Below, one piece after another: positions 51,715 through 61,500 of a stretch of DNA of 64,000 bases. The notes below the pieces were generated by a model that ran no database searches, was not told where the DNA came from, and saw only the letters and a program-made list of their open reading frames with translations. Location of the stretch: contig CAJUND010000010.1 in NCBI GenBank assembly GCA_910587655.1, positions 62,001-126,000 on the forward strand, in the 5' to 3' direction. This stretch comes from an uncultured Agathobacter sp. GTDB taxonomy: Bacteria; Bacillota; Clostridia; Lachnospirales; Lachnospiraceae. Made by a program: the position numbers and the translations under genes. How positions within the stretch are numbered: position 1 is the stretch's first letter; each line of letters begins with the position of its first letter.

Positions 51715-52123
51715 TCTCTGTCTCCGATTCTTCCGATTTCTTCGGTCTTTTAAGCTTCTTAATTCTTATTGTAACTAATTTCTGCCATTTTTTCAATTGC
51801 TTTTTCACCAGAAAGATGATTCCGGAAAGCCAGCGCATAAAATGACGGCTGAAAAGCAGGTAATATAACCATGCCCCAAAAACCATTCCAAGCACGATAA
51901 ATGCCCGTATAATCCCGTCATTTACCTGGCACAGCCGCAGAAAAAAATAAACTGACACTGCCAGCCAGTAAAAAAAATCCTCAACTGAAATCCAGATGAT
52001 TCCATGCAAAAACACGCGCCGGATAATCCGGAGCAAATCATAAAGAAAAACCATCACCGCGCCCAGAAGCACTGCCTGGAAAAACAGCCCAAGCTGTACC
52101 TCAAGGCCTGCAACTACATCCAT
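51707..52123 (-). CDS. yabQ: Sporulation protein YabQ
   Basis: 138 residues with several membrane helices (about 10-35, 42-60, 68-90) and a basic cytoplasmic end (KKQLKKWQKLVTIRIKKLKR). Length, topology and position between yabP and divIC match YabQ, a membrane protein needed for spore cortex formation. Its ATG overlaps the yabP stop (TGATG). Confidence 0.88.
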   Translation of the reverse strand: MDVVAGLEVQLGLFFQAVLLGAVMVFLYDLLRIIRRVFLHGIIWISVEDFFYWLAVSVYFFLRLCQVNDGIIRAFIVLGMVFGAWLYYLLFSRHFMRWLSGIIFLVKKQLKKWQKLVTIRIKKLKRPKKSEESETENE

Positions 52124-52404
52124 CAGGTAAACAGCTTTCCGAGCATACTGCCCTTTTTATGGAATCCCGGAACCTGTGAATAAACTAATGTTTCCACCTG
52201 GCCGTCGATTTCCACTTCCCCCTTCTGCAGGTCCAGACGGTTCACATGAAGGTCCTTTCCCTTAATATGAAGCATGCCAAGCTCCGTTTCCAAAAGAATT
52301 TCACCCAGGTCAAAGGATACAACATCAAGCACCCCCGTAAAACTGCCTGATTTCCGGTTGTTCAGAACCAGTTTGTGCTGCCCGTTCATCGGTTTTTCAT
52401 CCAT
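52123..52404 (-). CDS. yabP: Sporulation protein YabP
   Basis: 93 residues from ATG 52404 (MDEKPMNGQHKL), which fits the family better than the frame opening at 52449. The chain shows HKLVLNNRKSGSFTGVLDVV and ELGMLHIKGKDLHVNRLDLQ, the YabP beta-rich core. It is needed for spore morphogenesis and cooperates with YabQ. The stop overlaps the yabQ start. Confidence 0.9.
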   Translation of the reverse strand: MDEKPMNGQHKLVLNNRKSGSFTGVLDVVSFDLGEILLETELGMLHIKGKDLHVNRLDLQKGEVEIDGQVETLVYSQVPGFHKKGSMLGKLFT

Positions 52405-52521
52405 ATACAATATCCCCCTCGCGGTTTTGCATGCAGCCCTCACGGGCATTACATATAAAAGTATATGGAAATGCAGGCAGGTTTAGAACCTCACAGGTAC
52501 ATGTTTTAAAAACGGCAGGGG

Positions 52522-52764
52522 TTACGCAATATATTCAAACAAATCCTTTGCCAGCTCTTTTTTGGTTGTATCCAGAAGTTCCAGCACCCGGACCTTCACG
52601 CTTTTGTTTCCAAACTGAATCTCAATTTCATCTCCCACCTTTACAGTTGTGGAAGCCTTCGCCGGTCTGCCGTTTACCATCACACGCCCGGCGTCGCATG
52701 CTTCATTTGCCACGGTTCTTCTTTTAATCAGCCGGGAAACTTTTAAAAATTTATCAAGCCTCAT
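52522..52764 (-). CDS. rqcP: S4-domain RNA-binding protein RqcP (YabO/Hsp15-like)
   Basis: 80 residues from ATG 52764 (AAGGAA upstream). It starts MRLDKFLKVSRLIKRRTVAN and continues with VMVNGRPAKASTTVKVGDEI, an S4 fold along its whole length. RqcP stabilises the P-site tRNA during RqcH alanine-tailing of stalled nascent chains on 50S subunits. The hup-rqcP-yabP order is conserved in Clostridia. An upstream frame to 52851 is not needed. Confidence 0.92.
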   Translation of the reverse strand: MRLDKFLKVSRLIKRRTVANEACDAGRVMVNGRPAKASTTVKVGDEIEIQFGNKSVKVRVLELLDTTKKELAKDLFEYIA

Positions 52765-52811
52765 ACTTTTTCCTTCTTTCCTTTCAAAATCGGGCAGGGA
52801 CTCCCTGCGCA

Positions 52812-52843
52812 TAAAAAAAGAAGAGCACCCGCCGGATGCTCTT
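52812..52843 (-). terminator. Terminator of hup
   Basis: On the minus strand AAGAGCATCC pairs with GGGTGCTCTT, then CTTTTTTTAT, 15 bp after the hup stop. Read-through could still supply rqcP, 48 bp beyond. Confidence 0.85.
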
Positions 52844-52857
52844 ACAGCCATAAACTA

Positions 52858-53130
52858 TTAGTTAAGTGAATCCTTTAATGCCTTACCTGCCTTAAACTTC
52901 GGTGCCTTGGAAGCAGGAATCTGAATTTCTTTCTTTGTCTGCGGATTTCTGCCGACCCTGGCTGCTCTCTCAGACACTTCAAATGTACCAAATCCAACTA
53001 ACTGGATCTTCTCCCCCTTCTTAAGCTCCTCTGCAACAACTTCTGTAAAAGCTTTAACAGCTGCCTCTGCATCCTTCTTTGAAATCTCAGCCTTGTCCGC
53101 AATTGCTGTAACAAATTCTGCTTTGTTCAT
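52858..53130 (-). CDS. hup: HU-family DNA-binding protein
   Basis: 90 residues, starting MNKAEFVTAIADKAEISKKDAEAAV (split in two helices). The beta-arm signature is GFGTFEVSERAARVGRNPQT, with a Pro at the arm tip. It is an abundant nucleoid protein that bends DNA. A strong promoter lies 34 bp upstream of the ATG and GGAGG precedes it. It heads the sporulation and division cluster. Confidence 0.97.
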   Translation of the reverse strand: MNKAEFVTAIADKAEISKKDAEAAVKAFTEVVAEELKKGEKIQLVGFGTFEVSERAARVGRNPQTKKEIQIPASKAPKFKAGKALKDSLN

Positions 53131-53158
53131 GTTAAAATTCCTCCTATGGATTCTATAA

Positions 53159-53186
53159 ATTATATAATTCGAGTTCCTTTTCTCAA
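53159..53186 (-). promoter_or_regulatory. hup promoter
   Basis: On the minus strand TTGAGA (53186-53181) and TATAAT (53164-53159) are 16 bp apart, in an AT-rich 197-bp gap. Confidence 0.75.
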
Positions 53187-53327
53187 ATTACCTACAAATC
53201 TATTTATACTTGTTTTTTCCCTGTTTGTCAAGGAAAAAAGCGGTTTTTATGGTGTTTCTGTAATTAAAAAGTCACAGAATTGTAACATTGGCATAATCAC
53301 CGGCCAGGGCGCGGAAAATTGCCCTTT

Positions 53328-54575
53328 TTAGTTGATTGTAAACGTACTCCCGTTTGTCATGCCGGAAATCAGGCTCTTAATCGTATCAAGCTCCCTCTGC
53401 CGCCGTTCGCTCTCACTGATACTGCTGCTTTGGGACTGTGAACTTCCCTGGCTGTTCTGACTGCTCTGGGATTCAGATGAGCCTGTGCTGTTTCCGCTTC
53501 CGCCTGACCCTGACGGCTCATCTGCAAGCGCAATTGCAATTGTCGATTCTTTGGAATTGACATAGAGCGAACGTCTCCATACATCATAACCTGCGGCATA
53601 GACTTCAAGGTCATGGTTTCCGTATGTCAGCTTTACCGGTTTGGAATAGTCCACCTGCTCTCCGTCAATCATCAGCACTGCATCCGCAACATCCACCACA
53701 AACTGTATCTTTCCTTTCTTCGGTCCCTTTCCTTTCAGCTGGTTAAGGTCCACCACGGTGGTTTCCCCTCTTGTAATGGTAATTTCCTGGCTGCCGCCCC
53801 ATCCGTTGTTTGCAACCATTATGGTGTATGTGCCCTCCGGCACCTGCATGGACAAATCCGGTGTAATCAGTGAGAATATCCGCATTCCCACCTGCACAAA
53901 GCTGCCTTCAAACAGCTCCGTGTTCTGGAGCTGCAGCGTCCCTTCGGAAGTCGTGACATTGACTGCAAGAATCTGTTTATCCACACCTGTAACGGACAGA
54001 ATGTCCCCCTCTCCGATATCTGTCATCTGCAGACGGTTTTCCCCGGAAAAAACAAACGTGTTTTCATCATACCGGTATCTGGTATCCGCTATCTTAAGGA
54101 CATTCAGATTGGAATTAACGGAAAAACGCTTCACCTTGTTATACACCCATGCCGTATCTGAAATCTGCATTTTTGTCAGAATTCCTTCTTCGTTCACTTC
54201 CCCAAGGGTTACGAGCTGTCCGGGCGTAAAATCCGTAATGACTGCACGGTTTCCGTATTTATTGTAAAGGCGGGTATCCTGCCCGTAGAAATACCGGTAC
54301 TCCATGTTATTCTCATAGCGGTATAACAGCAGCGTCTCCTCAACCTGGTTTACATTTGTCACCAGGTAATAATCCGCCCCTTCCTCAGGCTCTGCTGCCT
54401 GCGTCCCTTCTTCTTTTTCTTTATCCGCTATTGACTGATGAAAATAGGTAATTCCATCCCCTTCATCCGTTGTTCCGCAGCCGCAGGACAGCAGCAGTAC
54501 TGCCGCAAAAAGTAATCCATATGTAATTAACCAGTGTATTTTTTTCTTATTCTTATCCATATCCTTAGTATACAC
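53328..54575 (-). CDS. PEGA-domain lipoprotein
   Basis: 415 residues from a GTG at 54575; ATG 54560 is equally likely because it has AAGGAT just before it. A signal with LLLSCGCGT gives a lipid-anchored Cys. Beta-rich modules (about 60-240) precede two PEGA-like repeats (about 255-350: SMQVPEGTYTIMVANNGWGG, and MIDGEQVDYSKPVKLTYGNH). A Ser/Gln-rich disordered tail follows (about 355-390). Function is unknown, probably in the envelope. It starts 5 bp after the CotS-like gene. Confidence 0.75.
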   Translation of the reverse strand: MYTKDMDKNKKKIHWLITYGLLFAAVLLLSCGCGTTDEGDGITYFHQSIADKEKEEGTQAAEPEEGADYYLVTNVNQVEETLLLYRYENNMEYRYFYGQDTRLYNKYGNRAVITDFTPGQLVTLGEVNEEGILTKMQISDTAWVYNKVKRFSVNSNLNVLKIADTRYRYDENTFVFSGENRLQMTDIGEGDILSVTGVDKQILAVNVTTSEGTLQLQNTELFEGSFVQVGMRIFSLITPDLSMQVPEGTYTIMVANNGWGGSQEITITRGETTVVDLNQLKGKGPKKGKIQFVVDVADAVLMIDGEQVDYSKPVKLTYGNHDLEVYAAGYDVWRRSLYVNSKESTIAIALADEPSGSGGSGNSTGSSESQSSQNSQGSSQSQSSSISESERRQRELDTIKSLISGMTNGSTFTIN

Positions 54576-54580
54576 GATTT

Positions 54581-55600
54581 TTACTGGAATGAAAATAAAT
54601 TTTCAAGAAACTTCATCCGCTCCGGCTCAATTTCAATCATGCGGTTCAGCTTTTCAATATCCCTGCCGGATATCCATGCCTTGTGGGAATTGCTGTAATG
54701 ATTTGACAGCTTCCAGAATTTCTCCGGAAACAGCAGTGAAAGATACAGAAATTTCCTTTCCTTTGCAGAAATTGTCCGTATGCTGTCATATGCCTCAATC
54801 AGACGCATCCCAAGCCCGGTTTCCCAGTTGTTTTTTTCCATCATCTTCCGGACAAAATTTGCCAGGTCCACCACCGGCTCATTGCAGCCCATATTTTCAA
54901 AATTGACAATCCGGATTCCTTCCGGCGTCCGCAGTGCATTGTGCTGGTTAAAATCCCCGTGGAACAGATGCATTTCAGACGGTGTGTCTTCGTTTTCTAT
55001 TTCCTCCAGAATTTCAAGCGCATCCTTCGCATTCTGGATATAATGCGGATACTGCGCCTGGAAGGCAAGCTCGAAGGCATTGCGGCTTTTTCTGGAACGC
55101 ACATAATTTTTTACTTTTACAAGCTCCCTGTAATGCCTCCGGTACAAAGGTCCCGGTTCATTCCGCTCATTTTTCATAAATTCGGGAATTTCCATCCGGC
55201 AGGAAAGAAGCAGCGTATGCAGCTTCGCCAGACATTTTATGGCTGCTGTCATGTCTGCCTCCCTGCCTGCGCTGCACTCGCTTCCCGAGACGAAATCCTT
55301 CAGCCAGTAACGTGTTCCCCATTCATCCTCTGCAGCCGCCTCATCATTTTTTGTCATACAGACCTGCTCTGCCGGAAATCCCAGACGTTCCAGTTCCATA
55401 AGAATTTCCCGCAAAAAAGCGGCCCGTTCTTTCGAGCCACGGAAGGGTACAAGCAGCTTTCTGCCGCAGTCTGTGTCACATATATAGGCTCCCCTCCCTT
55501 TTGTCACCTGTCTTATTTCCAGGTCATACTGCTCTAATATTGTTTCCGGCTGATTATACAAAATAACCCCTCCCATATGACATTGCTGTGTTCCTATCAT
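54581..55600 (-). CDS. CotS-family spore-coat kinase-like protein
   Basis: 339 residues with the aminoglycoside-phosphotransferase/CotS fold. The catalytic loop is LFHGDFNQHN (about residue 215), followed by RIVNFENMGCNEPVVDLANF, where Asn replaces the usual metal-binding Asp (often IDFD or IDW). The ATG at 55600 overlaps the cca stop by 4 bp. A TTG at 55561 has a better GGGAGGGG site and may be the true start. CotS proteins sit in the spore coat. The changed metal site hints at a weak or inactive kinase. Confidence 0.8.
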   Translation of the reverse strand: MIGTQQCHMGGVILYNQPETILEQYDLEIRQVTKGRGAYICDTDCGRKLLVPFRGSKERAAFLREILMELERLGFPAEQVCMTKNDEAAAEDEWGTRYWLKDFVSGSECSAGREADMTAAIKCLAKLHTLLLSCRMEIPEFMKNERNEPGPLYRRHYRELVKVKNYVRSRKSRNAFELAFQAQYPHYIQNAKDALEILEEIENEDTPSEMHLFHGDFNQHNALRTPEGIRIVNFENMGCNEPVVDLANFVRKMMEKNNWETGLGMRLIEAYDSIRTISAKERKFLYLSLLFPEKFWKLSNHYSNSHKAWISGRDIEKLNRMIEIEPERMKFLENLFSFQ

Positions 55601-56937
55601 ATGAGACGGGAGTCCAATTTATGCGCAAGTTCTGACAGGCGCTCTTTTGTATTTAACGAAGGGTCCTCCAGGACATGTTCAAACAGCGTATCCAGCATCA
55701 TGCCAAGCTCTTTTCCGGGTTTCATTCCCATGGCTATTAAGTCCCTGCCGTCAATTGCCAGGGCCTTTTTTGACACGCACTGTCCTTCCCTTTGGATTTT
55801 ATGGAAAAGCTCTTCGTAATCCCTGATATACTGAAGCTTTTCATCCCTCTGGTGCATACTCTGTCCAAGCGTGTCCGCACGTTTGACGGCAAATAAATCC
55901 GGCATGTTTTCTGCACCAATCCGGCTTACGGCGCGCCGCACATTCCGCGGCGACAGCTTTGGCCTGTCATCATGGTAACGGATCAGACGGCAGACCTGCG
56001 CCCTGGTATCATTATCAAATTTCAGCCGTCTTAAAATTTCCCCGGCAAGCTTTTCGCCTTCCTGCGGATGCCCCTTAAAATGGTTCTGTCCGTTTTCATC
56101 GGTGGTCTTACAGCATGGCTTTGCCACATCATGAAGCAGCATCGTAAGACGCAGCCGTTTATCCGCCGGAACCTCTTTCAGGGTGCAGAGGGTGTGCTCC
56201 CCGACCGTGTAACAGTGGTGGATACTGCGCTGGTCCGTTTCCATCATCCGGTCAAATTCCGGCAGGAATACCTTTGTCAGTCCGAGCTCATACGCCGCCT
56301 GAATCATATCCGGATGCGGGGATAACAGCAGCTTCACCAGCTCCATCTGAATCCGCTCCGCACTTACCTTTGCAATCGTACCGGAACGGGCAAGGACTGC
56401 CGCCCGTGTCTCCTCCTCAATGTCAAAACCAAGCTGGGCCGCAAATCGCACTGCCCGGAGCATACGAAGCGCATCCTCTTCAAACCGTTCCAGGGGACTG
56501 CCCACACAGCGGATAATCCCCCTCTTTAAATCACCGGTTCCGTCAAATTCATCCACCAGCCCCTGCGTCTCATTGTATGCCATTGCATTAATGGTAAAAT
56601 CACGGCGTTTTAAATCCTCTGCAAGCTCACCGGTAAAGGTGACGGATTTCGGATGCCGCCCGTCCTCGTATTCCCCGTCAATCCGGTAGGTCGTCACTTC
56701 ATACCCCTGGCGCCCGAACAAAACGGTGACCGTCCCGTGCCGGATTCCGGTATCAACGGTATGGGAAAAAAGCTCCTTGACCGCCCGGGGACATGCCGAG
56801 GTTGTGATATCCCAGTCCTGCGGCGTGCGCCCCAGCAGGGTATCCCTGATGCATCCGCCTACTGCATAGGCTTCATATCCTTCTTTTTCGAGTCTTAGTA
56901 TAATTTGCCGTACGTGTTCCGGTAGTCTGATTTTCAC
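55597..56937 (-). CDS. cca: CCA-adding tRNA nucleotidyltransferase with HD domain
   Basis: 446 residues. The nucleotidyltransferase site is AVGGCIRDTLLGRTPQDWDI (GG and DxD). RRDFTINAMAYN is the next signature. The HD motif is in LTMLLHDVAKP (about residue 245). It adds CCA to tRNA 3' ends without a template. It is needed here because the tRNA-Tyr gene in this window does not encode CCA. It lies 7 bp after proS and overlaps the CotS-like gene by 4 bp. Confidence 0.93.
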   Translation of the reverse strand: MKIRLPEHVRQIILRLEKEGYEAYAVGGCIRDTLLGRTPQDWDITTSACPRAVKELFSHTVDTGIRHGTVTVLFGRQGYEVTTYRIDGEYEDGRHPKSVTFTGELAEDLKRRDFTINAMAYNETQGLVDEFDGTGDLKRGIIRCVGSPLERFEEDALRMLRAVRFAAQLGFDIEEETRAAVLARSGTIAKVSAERIQMELVKLLLSPHPDMIQAAYELGLTKVFLPEFDRMMETDQRSIHHCYTVGEHTLCTLKEVPADKRLRLTMLLHDVAKPCCKTTDENGQNHFKGHPQEGEKLAGEILRRLKFDNDTRAQVCRLIRYHDDRPKLSPRNVRRAVSRIGAENMPDLFAVKRADTLGQSMHQRDEKLQYIRDYEELFHKIQREGQCVSKKALAIDGRDLIAMGMKPGKELGMMLDTLFEHVLEDPSLNTKERLSELAHKLDSRLI

Positions 56938-56944
56938 GTGTTAT

Positions 56945-58384
56945 CTAGTATGCCTTTCCCCAGTAAACCAGCGTATGCGCTTCTTTCCCGCAGCAGACAC
57001 AGGTTCTGGAAATCTGTTCCTTATCGTGAAACGGAATGCAGCGGGAGGTTACCGCCAGCTCTTCTTTTATCCTGTCCTCACACTCCTGGCTGCCGCACCA
57101 CATCCCGCGGATAAATCCCGGTTTGTTTTCAGCTGCTTCTTCAAGCTCTGCAAAATTATGTGCGTCGTATATATGGGAATCCCGGTGTGCAAGCGCGCGT
57201 TCATACATATCCTTCTGCATGGTTTCCAGCAGCTTTGGAATCTCTGTTTCAAGCTCATCCAGGGAAACCTTTATTTTTTCCCTGGTATCCCTGCGGACGA
57301 CCACACAGCTGCCTGCCTCTATGTCCTTTGGTCCCAGCTCCACGCGGAGCGGAATCCCGCGCATTTCCTGCTCGGAGAACTTCCATCCCGGACTCTTGTC
57401 CGAACTGTCAAGCTTCGTGCGGCATACCTTTTCCAGACGGCTTCTTACTTCCCCTGCCTTTTCCAGTACGCCTTCTTTCTGCATCTGTACAGGAATCACC
57501 ATCACCTGTACCGGCGCCAGCTTCGGCGGAAGCACCAGACCGGAATCATCCCCGTGTACCATAATGATTGCCCCGATCAGGCGGGTGCTTAAGCCCCAGG
57601 AAGTCTGGTGGACATAGGTGAGCTTATTTTCCCTGTCGGTATACTGGATACCGAATGCTTTCGCAAAGCCGTCCCCGAAATTATGGCTGGTTCCTGACTG
57701 CAGTGCCTTTCCGTCATGCATCAGCGCCTCGATGGTATAGGTTTCCTCTGCCCCGGCAAATTTTTCTTTTTCGGTTTTCTGCCCCCTGATTACCGGAATT
57801 GCAAGAAAATCCTCACAGAAATCGGCATAGACGTTTAACATCTGGATGGTTCTTTCCTGTGCATCCTCTGCCGTGGCATGGGCGGTATGTCCTTCCTGCC
57901 ATAAAAATTCGCGGGAACGCAAAAACGGTCTTGTTTCCTTTTCCCATCTTACCACCGAACACCACTGGTTATACAGCTTCGGCAGGTCGCGGTAGGACTG
58001 AATCAGGTTTTTGTAAAAATCACAGAATAATGTCTCAGACGTCGGACGGACGCAGAGACGCTCCTGAAGCGGGTTTGCACCGCCGTGCGTCACCCATGCG
58101 ACTTCCGGCGCAAAGCCTTCCACATGGTCTTTTTCCTTTTCCAGAAGGCTTTCCGGAATAAACATCGGCATGTATACGTTTTCCACCCCGGTTTCCTTAA
58201 ACCGCCTGTCCAGTTCTTTTTGTATATTTTCCCAGAGCGCATACCCTGCGGGCTTTATGATCATGCATCCCTTTACTGCGGAATAATCAATCAGCTCCGC
58301 CTTTTTTACCACATCGGTATACCACTGCGCAAAATCTTCCTCCATGGAAGTAATGGCTTCTACAAGTTTTTTCTCTTTAGCCAT
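56945..58384 (-). CDS. proS: Prolyl-tRNA synthetase (short, archaeal/eukaryotic-like type)
   Basis: 479 residues from ATG 58384, which has AAGGAG 7 nt upstream; the frame opens at 58414. Class II motifs are visible: motif 2 VVRWEKETRPFLRSREFLWQ and motif 3 with GLSTRLIGAIIMVHGDDSG. No YbaK-like editing insertion is present, as is usual for this type. The C-terminus has paired cysteines (TCVCCGK) and ends in WGKAY, typical of the group. It charges tRNA-Pro. Confidence 0.95.
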   Translation of the reverse strand: MAKEKKLVEAITSMEEDFAQWYTDVVKKAELIDYSAVKGCMIIKPAGYALWENIQKELDRRFKETGVENVYMPMFIPESLLEKEKDHVEGFAPEVAWVTHGGANPLQERLCVRPTSETLFCDFYKNLIQSYRDLPKLYNQWCSVVRWEKETRPFLRSREFLWQEGHTAHATAEDAQERTIQMLNVYADFCEDFLAIPVIRGQKTEKEKFAGAEETYTIEALMHDGKALQSGTSHNFGDGFAKAFGIQYTDRENKLTYVHQTSWGLSTRLIGAIIMVHGDDSGLVLPPKLAPVQVMVIPVQMQKEGVLEKAGEVRSRLEKVCRTKLDSSDKSPGWKFSEQEMRGIPLRVELGPKDIEAGSCVVVRRDTREKIKVSLDELETEIPKLLETMQKDMYERALAHRDSHIYDAHNFAELEEAAENKPGFIRGMWCGSQECEDRIKEELAVTSRCIPFHDKEQISRTCVCCGKEAHTLVYWGKAY

Positions 58385-58458
58385 GGTGTTCTCCTTCTCT
58401 CGGACTGTTTTCATGTCTTCACAGTTCTATTCTTATTATTATTTAAAATCACAGATTC

Positions 58459-58487
58459 ATTTTATGATAATAAGAAAAAAGTGTCAA
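58459..58487 (-). promoter_or_regulatory. proS promoter
   Basis: On the minus strand TTGACA (58487-58482) and TAAAAT (58464-58459) are 17 bp apart, 75 bp before the proS ATG and right after the long palindrome at 58491-58522. Confidence 0.75.
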
Positions 58488-58490
58488 GAC

Positions 58491-58522
58491 CAGGGGAGGA
58501 GGTGCATGCACCTCCTCCCCTG
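58491..58522. terminator. Perfect 32-bp palindrome downstream of the amylase gene
   Basis: A GC-rich self-complementary 32-mer with no spacer bases and centre TGCATGCA. The arm is CAGGGGAGGAGGTGCA. It follows the amylase stop by 19 bp and probably ends that transcript. No U tract follows it on the minus strand, so it is an unusual terminator. It touches the proS promoter. Confidence 0.6.
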
Positions 58523-58541
58523 TAAAAAGCTTTTCGCTTTC

Positions 58542-61500
58542 TTATTTAACTGTTACTTTCAGCTTAATGGTCTTTGTCTTTCCATTCTTTAATGTGACTT
58601 TTACCGTAATAACTGCAGTCCCGGCTTTCTTAGCCTTAATCTTTCCTTTACTGGTTACTGTTGCCACTGATTTTTTACTGGATGAATACGTAATTTTAGA
58701 TACATTACGCATATCCAGTTTGCTGCCCAGCTGAACTTTTGCAGTCTTTCCTTTCTTTACTGTTACAGAAGATTTCTTAAGCTTAACTGTCTTAAGAATT
58801 TCCTTCTCGATTTTGGCAGCCTGCTTTTCTGTTACCAGTTCATAATTCGTTCCTGACGGAAGCGCAAGTGTAACGCTTCCATCTGCGCTTACTTTATAAG
58901 TCTTTGCATTAACCAGTACATACTTACCGGTCTTTTTGTCTTTTGCCAGCACTTTCAGCTTTGTACCGGCTGTAAGACCGTCAGCTGCTGCACTAACCGT
59001 ATAACTGCCTTTATCCGTCTGAACCTTCACAGAAACATTAACTTCTTTCGTACCGGCGGCTTCGGTTACCTGCGAAACCACATTCCCGGAAATGGTTCCG
59101 GTTATGTTTTTCTTTCCCTGTTTCCCGGCTATTGCCACTTCCGCCGCGGCACTGGTAATTTTATCATCGGCATCCTTTACGACAGTTACCGTTATAGCTC
59201 CTGCAGCATCGGCAATCACGCTGATTTTTCTGCTCTCCGTAATTTTACCCGATGCATCCTTTTCCGTTATCATCGTATTGCTTACTTCATTTCCTGCCTC
59301 GTTTGACGTATTCCATGTCCTTGTTTCCGTAACGCTCCCGTCCGGATGAACAGTTACCTGAACATCGGAATCTGTGCTGTCAGAAGAACCGCCGGACGAC
59401 TGTGGTCTGTCGGAAACATTCACCTGGAATTCCTGACTGTAGTCCCCATAGGTAACGGTAATCGTATACGTTCCAGTCTTCGTCTTGTCATATCCGGAAG
59501 CGTCCACCGTATAACCAGTTGAAATCGGAACCTTTACTGTGCTGTCATATATGCCTGTCACAGAGATTCCATCCAGATTCAGCTCTTCCCCTACGTAGTA
59601 GGATGTTTTTGCCGGTCCCTGGAAAGAAACACCAGTCAGCGTTTTCCCCTTTGCAAGGATTACCGTGCCGCCATCGGAGGCTGCAGGAATCGTAACGGTC
59701 ACGGAACCGCCGGATACCTCCGCATCCTCACCGCTGTATACATTGGTCAGCCCGGTTTCTGATACGCTGAATGTTACCTGCTTTTCCGTATCAGTTGTAT
59801 TCAGTCCTACATATACGTTTTCACTTCCGGCAGTTCTCTTAAATACCAGATAACCATCGCCATCCGAACCTGTCACCTTAGTCCTTGTTCCTGTCGCAAA
59901 TATACTGGAATACATCGCCCTTGCCGCCAGAAGCTTCTGATAATGATTCAGCATTGCTGTCTGGTCATCCGTCAGGTTATCGAACTGCATGTCGTAACGG
60001 TTGTTATTCTGGTTACCAAAATCATTTGGTCCGGTCAGATTAATTTCTTCCCCGTAATAAACAATCGGTATTCCCTTTGCAGTAATCTGAAGCGCTGCAG
60101 CAACCTTCATCTTGGATGTATCATTTCCAATACTATACAGGAAACCATCCTCGTCATGACTGCCCAGGAACTGTCCCATGGTAAAGCTGTTGGATAATCT
60201 GGTATTCCTGCTCTCCAGCGTGCTTTCCACAGAATCAATATTTCCATTAACGAAACTTCTTGCTGTGCCTTTAAAATCAAAATCCAGCAGTGCATCCATC
60301 TGTCCGTTGCCAAGGTAATCCCCTGTATTGGATACCCCGGCTCCAAAATATTCGCCAATCATCTTAAATGCAGGATTCACACTGGCAAGTGATGTCTTTA
60401 AGTCCTGCCATGTTTCATGCTCAACATGTTTTACGGTGTCCACACGGAAATATGCAATGCGGTTTCCTGACGGTGTTGTATGGTTCGCCCATGCGGTCTG
60501 CCATGCAATCAGCTTTGCACGTACTGCCGCTTCCTCTGTCTTGAAGTCCGGCAGTCCTCCCTGCCACTGGAGAATAAAATCACTCTCAACAGCTTCCTCT
60601 TCCGGACGAATCATTCCTGCAAAACTGGAAGAATTCTCCATGCCGTATCCCGCATGGTTTACAACGATATCAACCATAATCTTAATGCCACGTTTCTCGG
60701 CCTCATCAATCAGATTATCCAAATCCGCAGTATTCCCCAGATGCTCGTCAGTCTTTGTAAAATCCTTTGCCCAGTATCCATGATAGCCCTGCTGGTTCAG
60801 TTCAACATTTACAACGTTATCAATATTATCCACAATCGGAGTAATCCAGATTGTGTTAATCCCAAGATTCTGCAGATAGCCAAGCTTGCTTGTAAGCCCC
60901 TTGAAATCGCCGCCGTGGTAACTCTCTATCTTTGCCTTGTTCACATTGTAATTGTTGGATGCATCCCCGTCCACAAAACGGTCCGTGAGCAGGAAGTATA
61001 TTCTTGATTCGTCCCATGACGGTTCCGAATCGGTCTTTTCCGCCACCTTGACATCAACATTGATTTCTGTCTTATTTCCATAAAGATCCTTAATGGTAAA
61101 CGGAACCTGATATGTTCCTGCCGCCACACTGCGGTCTATATAAAGAACTCCCTCCTTGGAAACCGGCTGGAATTCTACAGTCTGCCCTGAATATCCAAGA
61201 TTCGTAAGGTCTGCTGTTATGGCAGCTACCTCTACATCTTTTCCGGTATCCTGATCTTTAATGGTAAATGAGACAACCGGGTTCTGATTATAATTTACTG
61301 TTTCCGGACTTACTTTTGCAGTAATATCCAGTACAGGTTTTTTATATTCAATCTTACCTCCCCAGTACTGGTCTTCTGTCTTTGTACCGTCAACCATGAA
61401 ATAAAACCGATAGGTTCCATCAGAAACATCTGTCCATTTATAAGAAAACAGCTCATCCTTTGCAGAATATGTCATATTCTCTGTCTTTATCGTCGTGCCT

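Noticed and set aside
53146..53331. 61-residue plus-strand frame in the hup upstream gap
   Set aside because: It overlaps the hup promoter and has no ribosome site or recognisable content.
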